A stretch of DNA of 64,000 bases from an uncultured Lachnospiraceae bacterium (GTDB lineage Bacteria > Bacillota > Clostridia > Lachnospirales > Lachnospiraceae). Where the stretch lies: contig CAMOWK010000002.1 of the NCBI GenBank assembly GCA_946628415.1, forward strand, positions 62,001-126,000, written 5' to 3'. Of this stretch, positions 28,653 through 36,718 are shown in pieces. The notes beneath the pieces were generated by a model. That model did no database searches, was not told the origin of the DNA, and saw only the letters and a program-made list of their open reading frames with translations. The position numbers and the translations under genes are program-made. Position 1 is the stretch's first letter. Each line of letters starts with the position of its first letter.

Positions 28653-29439
28653 GGGTGAGAAAATCACCATGCTTACAGCTTATGATTATTCCACAGCAAA
28701 ACTGGTGGATGCAGCGGGGATTAACTCGATTCTCGTAGGAGATTCGCTGGGCAATGTAATGCTCGGTTATGAAGATACAGTATCTGTAACAATGGAAGAC
28801 ATGATACATCACGGGGCAGCAGTCGCAAGAGGTGCAAAAAATGCCCTTGTTATAATAGATATGCCTTTTATGTCATATCAAACAAGCACGTATGACGCAG
28901 TTGTAAATGCCGGAAGGCTCATGAAGGAAGGCAGAGCCGGAGCAGTTAAGCTCGAAGGCGGAACCGAGATGGCAGATGTGATAAAGCAGATAACAAGAGC
29001 AAGTATCCCTGTATGCGCCCATATAGGACTTACACCGCAGAGTATCAATGCATTTGGAGGATACAAAATTCAGGGTAAGACTCTTGATGCGGCGAAGAAA
29101 CTTATAGAAGATGCTCATGCTGTTGAAGATGCGGGAGCTTTCGCGGTTGTTCTTGAATGTGTTCCGGCAGCTCTGGCTGAGATAGTTACAAAGGAACTTC
29201 ATATTCCGACTATCGGAATCGGAGCCGGTTCAGGGGTAGACGGACAGGTTCTTGTATATGCAGATATGCTTGCGCTTTTCAGTGATTACAAACCTAAGTT
29301 TGTTAAGCAGTTTGCCAACCTTTCGGAAGAGGTGGTAAATGCATTTAAGGCTTATGACGCTGAAGTTAAGGCAGGGGTATATCCGGCGCCTGAACATACA
29401 TATGCTATTTCTGATGATGTTATAAATAAACTATACTAA
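28612..29439 (+). CDS. panB: 3-methyl-2-oxobutanoate hydroxymethyltransferase
   Basis: 275-residue first enzyme of pantothenate synthesis; it transfers a hydroxymethyl group from 5,10-methylene-THF to ketoisovalerate to give ketopantoate. Motifs: [26 protein letters not shown] (metal-binding Asp), [14 protein letters not shown] and [16 protein letters not shown]. The ATG at 28612 follows AAGGAGAAG and lies inside the end of the upstream gene, so the two are coupled. panC follows after 41 bp. Confidence 0.97.
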   Translation: MKNSVVTFQEMKDKGEKITMLTAYDYSTAKLVDAAGINSILVGDSLGNVMLGYEDTVSVTMEDMIHHGAAVARGAKNALVIIDMPFMSYQTSTYDAVVNAGRLMKEGRAGAVKLEGGTEMADVIKQITRASIPVCAHIGLTPQSINAFGGYKIQGKTLDAAKKLIEDAHAVEDAGAFAVVLECVPAALAEIVTKELHIPTIGIGAGSGVDGQVLVYADMLALFSDYKPKFVKQFANLSEEVVNAFKAYDAEVKAGVYPAPEHTYAISDDVINKLY

Positions 29440-29480
29440 GACTATAATAAATGTCCATATTTTGGATGAAGGGAGAAAAA

Positions 29481-30323
29481 ATGAAGGTAGTTAAGACGGT
29501 AGATGAAGTAAGAGAGGCTGTAAAAGGATGGCGTAAGGAAGGGCTTTCGGTAGGACTTGTTCCCACAATGGGCTTTCTTCATGCGGGCCATCAGTCACTT
29601 ATCGCAAAATCAGTAGAGGATAATGACAGAACCGTTGTTTCTGTTTTTGTGAATCCAATGCAGTTCGGACCGACTGAGGATCTTGAGAGTTATCCAAGAG
29701 ATATAAACAGGGATGCAAAACTCTGTGAGGATACGGGAGTAGATCTTATATTTAATCCGGAGCCTTCGGAAATGTATAAAGACGGTTTTGTTTCATTTGT
29801 AGATATGAACGGGCTTACAAACCATCTGTGCGGCATTTCGAGACCGGTACATTTCAGAGGAGTTTGTACTGTGGTAAACAAGCTTTTTAATATAGTTCAG
29901 CCGGACAGGGCGTATTTCGGACAGAAAGATGCACAGCAGCTTGCGGTTATAAAGAGAATGGTTACGGATCTTAATATGAATCTTGAAATCATAGGCTGTC
30001 CTATTGTAAGAGAAGCAGACGGGCTTGCCATGAGTTCAAGAAACACATATATGAATCAGGAAGAAAGAAAAGCCGCTCTTATCCTAAGTAAGTCTATAAA
30101 GCTCGGGCAGGATATGGTAAACAGTGGTGAGCGTGATGCAGACAAAATAAAAACAGCCATGAAGGAACTGATAGAAAGTGAACCTATGGCAGAGATAGAT
30201 TACGTGGAAATAGTTGATAATCTTACTATGGAGAGCATCGATACAGTTAAAGAAGGTACTTTATGTGCAATTGCTGTAAAGATCAATAACAAAGTAAGAC
30301 TGATAGATAATTTTATATATTAA
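29481..30323 (+). CDS. panC: Pantothenate synthetase (pantoate-beta-alanine ligase)
   Basis: 280-residue ligase joining pantoate and beta-alanine with ATP. It shows the HIGH-like GFLHAGHQSL, VFVNPMQFGPTEDLESYPR, FGQKDAQQLAVIKRMV and the KMSKS-like AMSSRNTYM. The ATG at 29481 is preceded by GAAGGGAG; an in-frame ATG at 29451 has no such site. Second gene of the pan cluster, 52 bp before panD. Confidence 0.97.
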   Translation: MKVVKTVDEVREAVKGWRKEGLSVGLVPTMGFLHAGHQSLIAKSVEDNDRTVVSVFVNPMQFGPTEDLESYPRDINRDAKLCEDTGVDLIFNPEPSEMYKDGFVSFVDMNGLTNHLCGISRPVHFRGVCTVVNKLFNIVQPDRAYFGQKDAQQLAVIKRMVTDLNMNLEIIGCPIVREADGLAMSSRNTYMNQEERKAALILSKSIKLGQDMVNSGERDADKIKTAMKELIESEPMAEIDYVEIVDNLTMESIDTVKEGTLCAIAVKINNKVRLIDNFIY

Positions 30324-30375
30324 AACTTTATGCTGTGATGCCCGGTAAATCGAGTATAAAAGGAAAGGAAAAAAC

Positions 30376-30777
30376 ATGCAGATAAATGTTCTGAAAAGTA
30401 AGATACACAGAGCTGTTGTAACAGAGGCGGCACTTGACTATGTGGGAAGTATAACTATAGATGAAGAACTCATGGACGGTGCGGGGCTGGTAGAATATGA
30501 GAAGGTTCAGGTCGCAGATGTGGATAACGGTAACAGACTTGAAACATATGTTATTGCGGGAGAAAGAGGCAGCGGAATGATCTGCCTTAACGGGGCTGCC
30601 GCAAGACTTGTATCTGTCGGAGATAAAGTTATAATCATGAGCTATGCAGAGATGACTCCGGAGGAGTTTAAGGAAAATCCTCCAAAGGTTGTTTTTGTTG
30701 ATTCAAATAATAAGGTGGCACGTATAACGCATTACGAAAAGCACGGACAGTTATTTGATGAGCTTGCAAATAACTAA
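30376..30777 (+). CDS. panD: Aspartate 1-decarboxylase
   Basis: 133-residue pyruvoyl enzyme making beta-alanine from aspartate for the adjacent PanC. The self-cleavage site is Gly24-Ser25 in YVGSITID, Lys9 and Arg54-region residues are in place, and the length is typical. It follows panC within 52 bp with an AGGAAAGG ribosome site. All enzymes needed for pantothenate except a named ketopantoate reductase are therefore encoded together. Confidence 0.96.
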   Translation: MQINVLKSKIHRAVVTEAALDYVGSITIDEELMDGAGLVEYEKVQVADVDNGNRLETYVIAGERGSGMICLNGAAARLVSVGDKVIIMSYAEMTPEEFKENPPKVVFVDSNNKVARITHYEKHGQLFDELANN

Positions 30778-30817
30778 ACAACTGTTATAGAATAAGTACC
30801 GGAGAGGAGGTAAGTGT

Positions 30818-32029
30818 ATGCTTAGTGGAAAAAAGATTCTTCTCGGAATATCCGGCGGAATTGCAGCATATAAAATGGCAAATGTTGCGAGCATGCTTGT
30901 AAAGCTCGGTGCGGACGTCAGAGTTGTTATGACAGAAAATGCAACGAAGATCATTACAAAAGAGGCATTTGAAGTTCTGACAAAGAATAAAGTCTATACA
31001 GATGTATTTGATCAGAATCCTGCTGATGTGAAGTTTGTTCCTCATATTACGCTTGGTGAAGAGGCGGACGCCATTCTGATCGCACCTGCAACTGCAAATA
31101 TTATAGGGAAACTGGCAAATGGAATTGCGGATGATATGTTATCCACGACAGTTCTTCCTGCAAGATGTCCTGTCATTATAGCGCCGTCAATGAATGTGCA
31201 TATGTATGAAAACAGGATAGTACAGGATAATATTGAAAAGCTGAAAAGATTCGGCTACGAAATCCTTGAACCGGCATCAGGGCACCTTGCCTGCGGATAT
31301 GACGGTAAAGGAAAGCTTCCGAGTGAGGATGAGCTAGTTGATTCTCTCCTTAAAGCTGTCGCAAAGCCTCATGATATGGAGGGACTGAAAGTGCTTGTTA
31401 CGGCAGGACCTACAAGGGAAGCCTTTGATCCGGTAAGGTTCATAACAAATCATTCATCAGGAAAGATGGGGTATGCACTTGCAGAGGTTGCAGCTATGAG
31501 AGGAGCTGAAGTTACGCTTATCTCAGGACCGACATTCATAAAAAAACCTTACGGTATAAAGATAATCGATACGGTATCTGCTGAAGATATGTATAATGCC
31601 GTTATGAGCGAGGAGAAAGAGCAGGATATAATAATCATGTCTGCGGCGGTTGCTGATTATACACCTATATGCGCTGCGGATGAAAAGATAAAGAAAAATG
31701 ACGGCGATATGACGATTTCTCTTAAGAGAACACATGATATACTGAAGACACTGGGTGAAAACAAAGGTGAAAAACAGTTTATCTGCGGATTTTCAATGGA
31801 GACAGAAAATGTCATCGAAAACTCAAGAGCCAAGCTTGGTAAGAAGAAGGCCGATATGATATGCGCCAACAGCCTTCGAACACCGGGTGCCGGATACATG
31901 GTTGATACTAATGTTGTGACGATCATTACCAAGGATAATGAAGAAGAGCTGCCTATCATGTCAAAACACGATGTTTCGGACAGAATATATGATGCAATAT
32001 TAAGAGAAAGAGCGGCTCAAAATAATTGA
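30818..32029 (+). CDS. coaBC: Bifunctional phosphopantothenoylcysteine decarboxylase / phosphopantothenate-cysteine ligase
   Basis: 403 residues in two domains. The N-terminal flavoprotein half (CoaC, about 1-185) has GISGGIAAYK, APATANIIGK, PSMNVHMYEN and the active-site cysteine in LACGYDGKGKL. The C-terminal ligase half (CoaB) has VTAGPTREAFDPVRFITNHSSG, SAAVADYTP and a KK-ADMICAN segment. It converts 4'-phosphopantothenate to 4'-phosphopantetheine, the steps right after pantothenate kinase, which fits its place at the end of the pan cluster. A terminator hairpin follows. Confidence 0.96.
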   Translation: MLSGKKILLGISGGIAAYKMANVASMLVKLGADVRVVMTENATKIITKEAFEVLTKNKVYTDVFDQNPADVKFVPHITLGEEADAILIAPATANIIGKLANGIADDMLSTTVLPARCPVIIAPSMNVHMYENRIVQDNIEKLKRFGYEILEPASGHLACGYDGKGKLPSEDELVDSLLKAVAKPHDMEGLKVLVTAGPTREAFDPVRFITNHSSGKMGYALAEVAAMRGAEVTLISGPTFIKKPYGIKIIDTVSAEDMYNAVMSEEKEQDIIIMSAAVADYTPICAADEKIKKNDGDMTISLKRTHDILKTLGENKGEKQFICGFSMETENVIENSRAKLGKKKADMICANSLRTPGAGYMVDTNVVTIITKDNEEELPIMSKHDVSDRIYDAILRERAAQNN

Positions 32030-32050
32030 ATAAACTTCTGTGTTATGATA

Positions 32051-32091
32051 AAATACTTTGGAAATGAAAAGTCGTTTCCAAAGTATTTTTT
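32051..32091 (+). terminator. Strong hairpin terminator between coaBC and pyrE
   Basis: A perfect 14-bp inverted repeat (AAATACTTTGGAAA arms, 10-nt loop) runs into seven T. An in-frame ATG at 32058 lies in its left arm, which argues against that codon as the pyrE start. A possible promoter (TTGAAT/TAAAAT) overlaps just upstream, so a role in pyrE control cannot be excluded. Confidence 0.8.
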
Positions 32092-32111
32092 TAGATTTCG
32101 GAGGATTTAAA

Positions 32112-32777
32112 GTGGAAGCATATAAGCAGGAATTTGTGGATTTTATGTTGGAGAGTCAGGTGCTCAAGTTTGGTGATTTCACGCTAAAAAGTGGCAGAAA
32201 GTCACCGTTTTTTATGAATGCCGGATTATACACAACAGGTTCACAGTTAAAAAGGCTTGGTGAATACTATGCTAAAGCTATTCATGAAACATACGGTGAT
32301 GATTTTGATGTGATATTTGGACCGGCATACAAGGGAATACCTATAAGTGTTGCCGTTGCCATAGCATATAGTGAACTGTATGGACAGGAGAAAAGATACT
32401 GTTCCAACAGAAAAGAAGCAAAGGATCATGGTGATGCGGGAATACTTCTCGGAAGTCCTATTAAGGATGGGGACAGAATTGTTGTTGTAGAGGATGTTAC
32501 AACATCAGGCAAGTCTATGGAAGAGACTATTCCTATCATAAAGGCACAGGGTGATATAACCATAATCGGACTCATGGTTTCGCTCAACAGATGCGAGAAA
32601 GGAAAGGGTGAGAAAAGCGCTCTTGAAGAGATATCCGATATTTACGGTTTTAGAACCGGTGCTATAGTTTCAATGAATGAGATTACGGATTATCTTGTTC
32701 AGACAAAGGTTATTGATGATGAGCTTTTGGGAAGAATCAAAGCTTATTACGAAGAATACGGTGTTAAGGAGGGTTAA
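32112..32777 (+). CDS. pyrE: Orotate phosphoribosyltransferase
   Basis: 221-residue pyrimidine enzyme converting orotate and PRPP to OMP. The PRPP-binding loop reads VVVEDVTTSGKSMEE and the N-terminal part has FTLKSGRKSPFFMNAG, both typical of PyrE. The GTG at 32112 is preferred because GGAGG stands at 32099-32103 and the product then begins where PyrE proteins usually do (VEAYKQEFVDFM). No other pyr gene is present in the window. A small membrane-protein gene follows 2 bp after its stop. Confidence 0.95.
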   Translation: MEAYKQEFVDFMLESQVLKFGDFTLKSGRKSPFFMNAGLYTTGSQLKRLGEYYAKAIHETYGDDFDVIFGPAYKGIPISVAVAIAYSELYGQEKRYCSNRKEAKDHGDAGILLGSPIKDGDRIVVVEDVTTSGKSMEETIPIIKAQGDITIIGLMVSLNRCEKGKGEKSALEEISDIYGFRTGAIVSMNEITDYLVQTKVIDDELLGRIKAYYEEYGVKEG

Positions 32778-32779
32778 TT

Positions 32780-32929
32780 GTGGAAAAGGTTTATAAAACT
32801 ATGAAATCAGCCGGTGTTTCATGTATAGTTGTGGGAATTCTTCTCATAGTAATCGGTATTACATTTGGAACGCTTAATATTGTTACCGGTGGAAGACTGA
32901 TGAAGAACAGAAGTAACATTTTATTCTAG
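32780..32929 (+). CDS. Small single-span membrane protein
   Basis: A 49-residue reading frame starts with GTG at 32780, right after a strong AAGGAGGG ribosome site that overlaps the end of pyrE. It has a basic N-terminus, one hydrophobic span (about residues 11-34: CIVVGILLIVIG and following) and a short basic tail. Tight spacing, ribosome site and a membrane-protein-like composition support it as a real gene. I do not recognise the family. It sits between pyrE and an LtaS-like gene that starts 18 bp later. Confidence 0.65.
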   Translation: MEKVYKTMKSAGVSCIVVGILLIVIGITFGTLNIVTGGRLMKNRSNILF

Positions 32930-32947
32930 TTAATAAGATAAAAGATC

Positions 32948-35044
32948 ATGTACAGGATTAAGGAAATTCTAAAAGACATTCTCGTTTCATATGAGTTTTA
33001 TTTTAGCGTAAGTCTCATATATTTTGAATTATTCTTTCATTTTATGAGATTTGATTTTAATGTCACAGATACACTTACAATTGTTCTTTTTTCTATCTGT
33101 TTTGGTGTTGTGATCGGTATAGTTGCAAGTCTTCTTCGTAAGAAGGGCAGGGTTATATATACCGTCATAGTATCAATACTTATTTATCTATATTTTATTG
33201 CTCAGCTCATCTATAATTATGTATTCAATTCATATCTGTCCATTTCAGGAGTAGGTGAGATGACAAATCAGGCGGTTGATTTCAGGGTGGTTGTTTTTCA
33301 TGCTATCATCGCAAAGCTTCCTGTAGTTCTGCTTTGGCTTATACCGTTACTGTTTTATATCATAATCGGAAGGAAGATACTTTCCGATGAAAGGCATAAG
33401 CTTACTGTTTATCTGTTCCAGTTATTATATGTTGTAATCTTCGGATTCTATATCTATCTTTTCCTGTTTGCCAATGATTCAGGATATAATTCGGGACTTT
33501 CACTTATTAGTTCATATGACTCTGTTGATAAGTCCATTGAAAAACTCGGTGTAATGGAAAGCGCCTTTCTCGATGCCGAGTACGGAGTGAAAAGGCTTCT
33601 CGGACTTGATAAAGAAACGGGCGATTTTGCGCGTAATACCGGATACAGACCTGATGAAGTAAAAAAGGCTGATGACCTTATCGAAAAAGGAACCAGGAGT
33701 GATGCCGATAAAGGGACGCCAACGGATGTTGCGGAAAAGATCACGGAAGAAGTGACTACGGAAGAGGTTATCGATACATCACCTAATGTTCTCAATATTG
33801 ATTTTGATAAAGTAAATGAAACAGCAGGTTCAGAAAGTATTACTGCAATAAGTGATTACCTGAAAACAGCGCAGCCTACGAATAAAAATGAATACACAGG
33901 AATGTTTGAAGGCTACAATCTGATTTTCATAGTAGCCGAAGGGTTTGACGGCTATGTTATTGACCCTACGAGAACACCTACACTTTACAAGATGGCTCAT
34001 CAGGGATTTTGTTTCAATAACTTCTATACACCGCTCTGGTATGGATCAACAAGCGGTGGAGAATATGCCGATCTTGTCGGACTGATGCCGCGTAACGGCG
34101 GATATCTTTCGATGAAGAGAGCGGGAGATATTCAGGGAAGCCTTCCTTTTACTTTGGGAAATCAGGCTAAAAGAAATGGTTACAATGTATTTGCCTTCCA
34201 TGATAATTCATACAGTTACTACAACAGAAATATAACTCATCCGCTTCTTGGATATGATAACTGGACGGGCATCGGTAACGGACTTCCTTATGAATCATAC
34301 GATAACGGCAAGCCTATATGGCCGCAGTCGGATCTTCTGATGGAAGAAAATACATTTGAACTTTATAAAGATAAAGAACCGTTTCATACTTACTATCTTA
34401 CTGTAAGCGGGCATCTTGAGTATAATTTCGGCGGTAATGCGATGTCTATGAGACATAAGGATCTGGTTGATGATCTTCCTTATGGAGATGAGACTAAAGC
34501 ATATGTAGCATGTCAGTACGAACTGGAGCTCATGCTTGATGCACTTCTTTCGGATTTAAAGAAGGAGGGAATTTCAGAGCATACGGTTATAGCGCTGGTT
34601 GCCGATCATATTCCGTATAACAGTAAGACTGTTGTTGATGAACTAGCCGGAAAGTCACTTGACAGTACCTTTGAATGGCATAAAAATACATTTATACTAT
34701 ACTGTGATGGTATGGACAGAGTTAGTGTGAATAAGGTGGCGATGAGCCTTGATGTGCTTCCGACAATCTCAAACCTTATGGGGTTTGATTATGATTCCAG
34801 ACTCCTTGCGGGGCAGGACATCCTTTCTGACAATGAAGGGCTTGTTATATTTAACGACGGAAGTTTCATGACTGACAGCTGCAGGTTCAATGCCTCGACC
34901 GGGGAAGTGACCGGGAATATGGATCAGGACTATATAGATTATTATATGGATGTTGTAAAGAATAAGAAAAATGTATCTGATGCTATACTGACTAACAATT
35001 ATTATAAATACATAGAGGAGTATATACCTAATGGACAAGACTGA
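32948..35044 (+). CDS. LtaS-like membrane sulfatase (lipoteichoic acid synthase family), first copy
   Basis: 698 residues: five membrane spans in the first about 190 residues, a polar Thr/Glu-rich linker (about 225-300), then an extracellular alkaline-phosphatase-type sulfatase domain. Metal-binding Glu is in LIFIVAEGFDG, the nucleophile aligned to LtaS Thr300 is Thr368 in GSTSGGEY, and YYLTVSGHLEY and VADHIPYN supply further ligands. Members transfer glycerol-phosphate from phosphatidylglycerol to build lipoteichoic acid, or act as phosphoglycerol transferases. A second, divergent copy lies at 36719-38794. Its end overlaps the Lrp gene by 14 bp. Confidence 0.85.
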   Translation: MYRIKEILKDILVSYEFYFSVSLIYFELFFHFMRFDFNVTDTLTIVLFSICFGVVIGIVASLLRKKGRVIYTVIVSILIYLYFIAQLIYNYVFNSYLSISGVGEMTNQAVDFRVVVFHAIIAKLPVVLLWLIPLLFYIIIGRKILSDERHKLTVYLFQLLYVVIFGFYIYLFLFANDSGYNSGLSLISSYDSVDKSIEKLGVMESAFLDAEYGVKRLLGLDKETGDFARNTGYRPDEVKKADDLIEKGTRSDADKGTPTDVAEKITEEVTTEEVIDTSPNVLNIDFDKVNETAGSESITAISDYLKTAQPTNKNEYTGMFEGYNLIFIVAEGFDGYVIDPTRTPTLYKMAHQGFCFNNFYTPLWYGSTSGGEYADLVGLMPRNGGYLSMKRAGDIQGSLPFTLGNQAKRNGYNVFAFHDNSYSYYNRNITHPLLGYDNWTGIGNGLPYESYDNGKPIWPQSDLLMEENTFELYKDKEPFHTYYLTVSGHLEYNFGGNAMSMRHKDLVDDLPYGDETKAYVACQYELELMLDALLSDLKKEGISEHTVIALVADHIPYNSKTVVDELAGKSLDSTFEWHKNTFILYCDGMDRVSVNKVAMSLDVLPTISNLMGFDYDSRLLAGQDILSDNEGLVIFNDGSFMTDSCRFNASTGEVTGNMDQDYIDYYMDVVKNKKNVSDAILTNNYYKYIEEYIPNGQD

Positions 35045-35489
35045 TATTAATATACTTAGATGTTTAAAGAAAAATGCGAGACTGACAGCTTCCTCTATCA
35101 GTGAAGAAATAGGTCTTTCTGTTTCAGCAGTCATTGAAAGAATCAGAAAGATGGAGAATAGCGGAGTGATAAGAGGCTATACCATAGAAGTTGACCCAAG
35201 AGTTACGGGTAACAATATGGTTGCTCTTATGGAGGTAAGCCTCAGACATCCTGATTATTACGAGGGTTTTGTTGACCTCATTAAAGAAAGTGACTGCATT
35301 GCAGCTTGTTATTATCAGACAGGTGAGTTTGATTTTGTGCTCAGGATAGTGACAGACTCAACAGAAGGTCTGGATGATGCCTATAAGATTGTTAAGGGCT
35401 ACGAAGGTGTTGAAAAAACTGAAACACATATAGTTCTTAGAACAATAAAAGAAGAAATGGGAAGTATACCTGAAGGTTTCGGCCTGTAA
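35031..35489 (+). CDS. Lrp/AsnC-family transcriptional regulator
   Basis: 152 residues with the N-terminal winged helix (MDKTDINILRCLKKNARLTA then SVSAVIERIRKMENSGVIRGY) and the C-terminal RAM ligand domain (NNMVALMEVSLRHPDYY, CYYQTGEFDFVLRI). Such proteins sense amino acids and control their metabolism. The start codon lies inside the end of the LtaS-like gene, so expression is coupled to a cell-wall gene, an unusual pairing. birA follows after 26 bp. Confidence 0.92.
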   Translation: MDKTDINILRCLKKNARLTASSISEEIGLSVSAVIERIRKMENSGVIRGYTIEVDPRVTGNNMVALMEVSLRHPDYYEGFVDLIKESDCIAACYYQTGEFDFVLRIVTDSTEGLDDAYKIVKGYEGVEKTETHIVLRTIKEEMGSIPEGFGL

Positions 35490-35515
35490 TAACAGAATTT
35501 ATGGAGTAATTATTA

Positions 35516-36472
35516 ATGTTAAAAGAAAAAATACTTCAGGATTTAGAAGAGAATAGGGGAATGCCAATTTCAGGTCAGGAACTCGCAAGGAAGTATGATG
35601 TTTCCAGAAATGCCGTGTGGAAGGCTGTAAACTCTCTTAAAGAGGAAGGGCATGATATAATATCCGGCAAAAACAGGGGGTATTATATCAGTGAAACCTG
35701 TGACAAAGTATCTGCGCAGGGTATAAGAAGCTTTCTTCCGGATGAATATAAGGGTATGAACATTAAATGCTTTGACTCGATTGATTCGACTAACAGTGAA
35801 GTGAAGAGGCAGCTTATAGAAGGACTTGAGTCGCCTTTTCTTGTTTATGCTGAAACACAGACCGGTGGAAGGGGAAGACTTGGAAGAAGCTTTTTCTCTC
35901 CGCCGGGGGCAGGGATATACATGTCGCTCTATTATAAAGTTGACGGAGGGGTGAAGAGTCCGATGCAGATTACAATGGCGGCTGCGGTTGCGGTTATAAG
36001 AGCCATTGAAAAACTGACAAAGGTAAAACCGTCTGTCAAATGGGTTAATGATATTTTCATAGGCGACAAAAAAACAGGAGGCATACTTACTGAGTCCGTT
36101 ATGAGTCTCGAAAACGGAATGCTTGAAAATGTTATAGTGGGTATAGGCATAAATGTAAAGAAAGTTAAACTTCCTCCTGAATTAAAAGATATAGTTACAT
36201 CCATAGGAGATAAATCGCTTAACAGGAATATGTTCATTGCCGAAATTATAAAGAATCTCCTTATACTTTTCAGTGAAATGGATGTTGATAATTTCATGGA
36301 TGAATATATAGAACATTCAAATGTTACCGGTAAGAAAGTGAAGTATGAATCGGAAAGCGGCAGTGCCATAGGTATTGTGCAGGGGATAGAGAGAGATGGT
36401 TCTCTGCTTGTGAAAAGAGAGGATGGCATAAAAGACCGGGTAGTCACGGGTGAAATTCTTTTCCGTGAATAA
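35516..36472 (+). CDS. birA: Biotin-[acetyl-CoA-carboxylase] ligase / biotin repressor
   Basis: 318 residues. An N-terminal HTH (GQELARKYDVSRNAVWKAVNSLKEEGH, about 20-46) precedes the ligase domain with TQTGGRGRLGRSFFSPPGAG, KWVNDIFIGDKKTGGILTE and GIGINV. The protein attaches biotin to carboxylases and, with the HTH, can also repress biotin genes. No biotin synthesis gene is in the window. Length is usual for the bifunctional type. Confidence 0.95.
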   Translation: MLKEKILQDLEENRGMPISGQELARKYDVSRNAVWKAVNSLKEEGHDIISGKNRGYYISETCDKVSAQGIRSFLPDEYKGMNIKCFDSIDSTNSEVKRQLIEGLESPFLVYAETQTGGRGRLGRSFFSPPGAGIYMSLYYKVDGGVKSPMQITMAAAVAVIRAIEKLTKVKPSVKWVNDIFIGDKKTGGILTESVMSLENGMLENVIVGIGINVKKVKLPPELKDIVTSIGDKSLNRNMFIAEIIKNLLILFSEMDVDNFMDEYIEHSNVTGKKVKYESESGSAIGIVQGIERDGSLLVKREDGIKDRVVTGEILFRE

Positions 36473-36497
36473 AATTTAAAAAGACTTGAAAAATCGG

Positions 36498-36526
36498 TTG
36501 ACACTAATTCTTTGTTGTGGTAATAT
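36498..36526 (+). promoter_or_regulatory. tRNA-Gly promoter
   Basis: Perfect TTGACA (36498-36503), 17-nt spacer, TAATAT (36521-36526), 27 bp before the mature tRNA 5' end. Confidence 0.75.
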
Positions 36527-36552
36527 ACACACGTTGCAGAAATGCAACGTAT

Positions 36553-36624
36553 GCGCGAGTGGCTCAGCGGTGGAGCATCTCCTTGCCAAGGAGAGGGTCG
36601 CGGGTTCGATTCCCGTCTCGCGCT
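36553..36624 (+). tRNA. tRNA-Gly (anticodon GCC)
   Basis: A 72-nt cloverleaf: acceptor arms GCGCGAG/CTCGCGC pair fully, the anticodon stem CTCCT/AGGAG holds loop TTGCCAA with anticodon GCC, and the T arm has GGGTTCGATTCCC. The discriminator base is T and the CCA end is not encoded. It is transcribed alone between birA and the second LtaS-like gene. Confidence 0.97.
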
Positions 36625-36640
36625 TTTACTTATTTATGGG

Positions 36641-36677
36641 ATGTTCTGGAACTAGAGTTTTGTTTCAGAACATTTTT
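36641..36677 (+). terminator. Terminator after tRNA-Gly
   Basis: ATGTTCTG and CAGAACAT arms (8 bp) enclose a 17-nt loop and are followed by a T run. Confidence 0.7.
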
Positions 36678-36718
36678 CATATATAGTTTTTTCTGTCAAA
36701 AATGCAAAGGTAATTATA

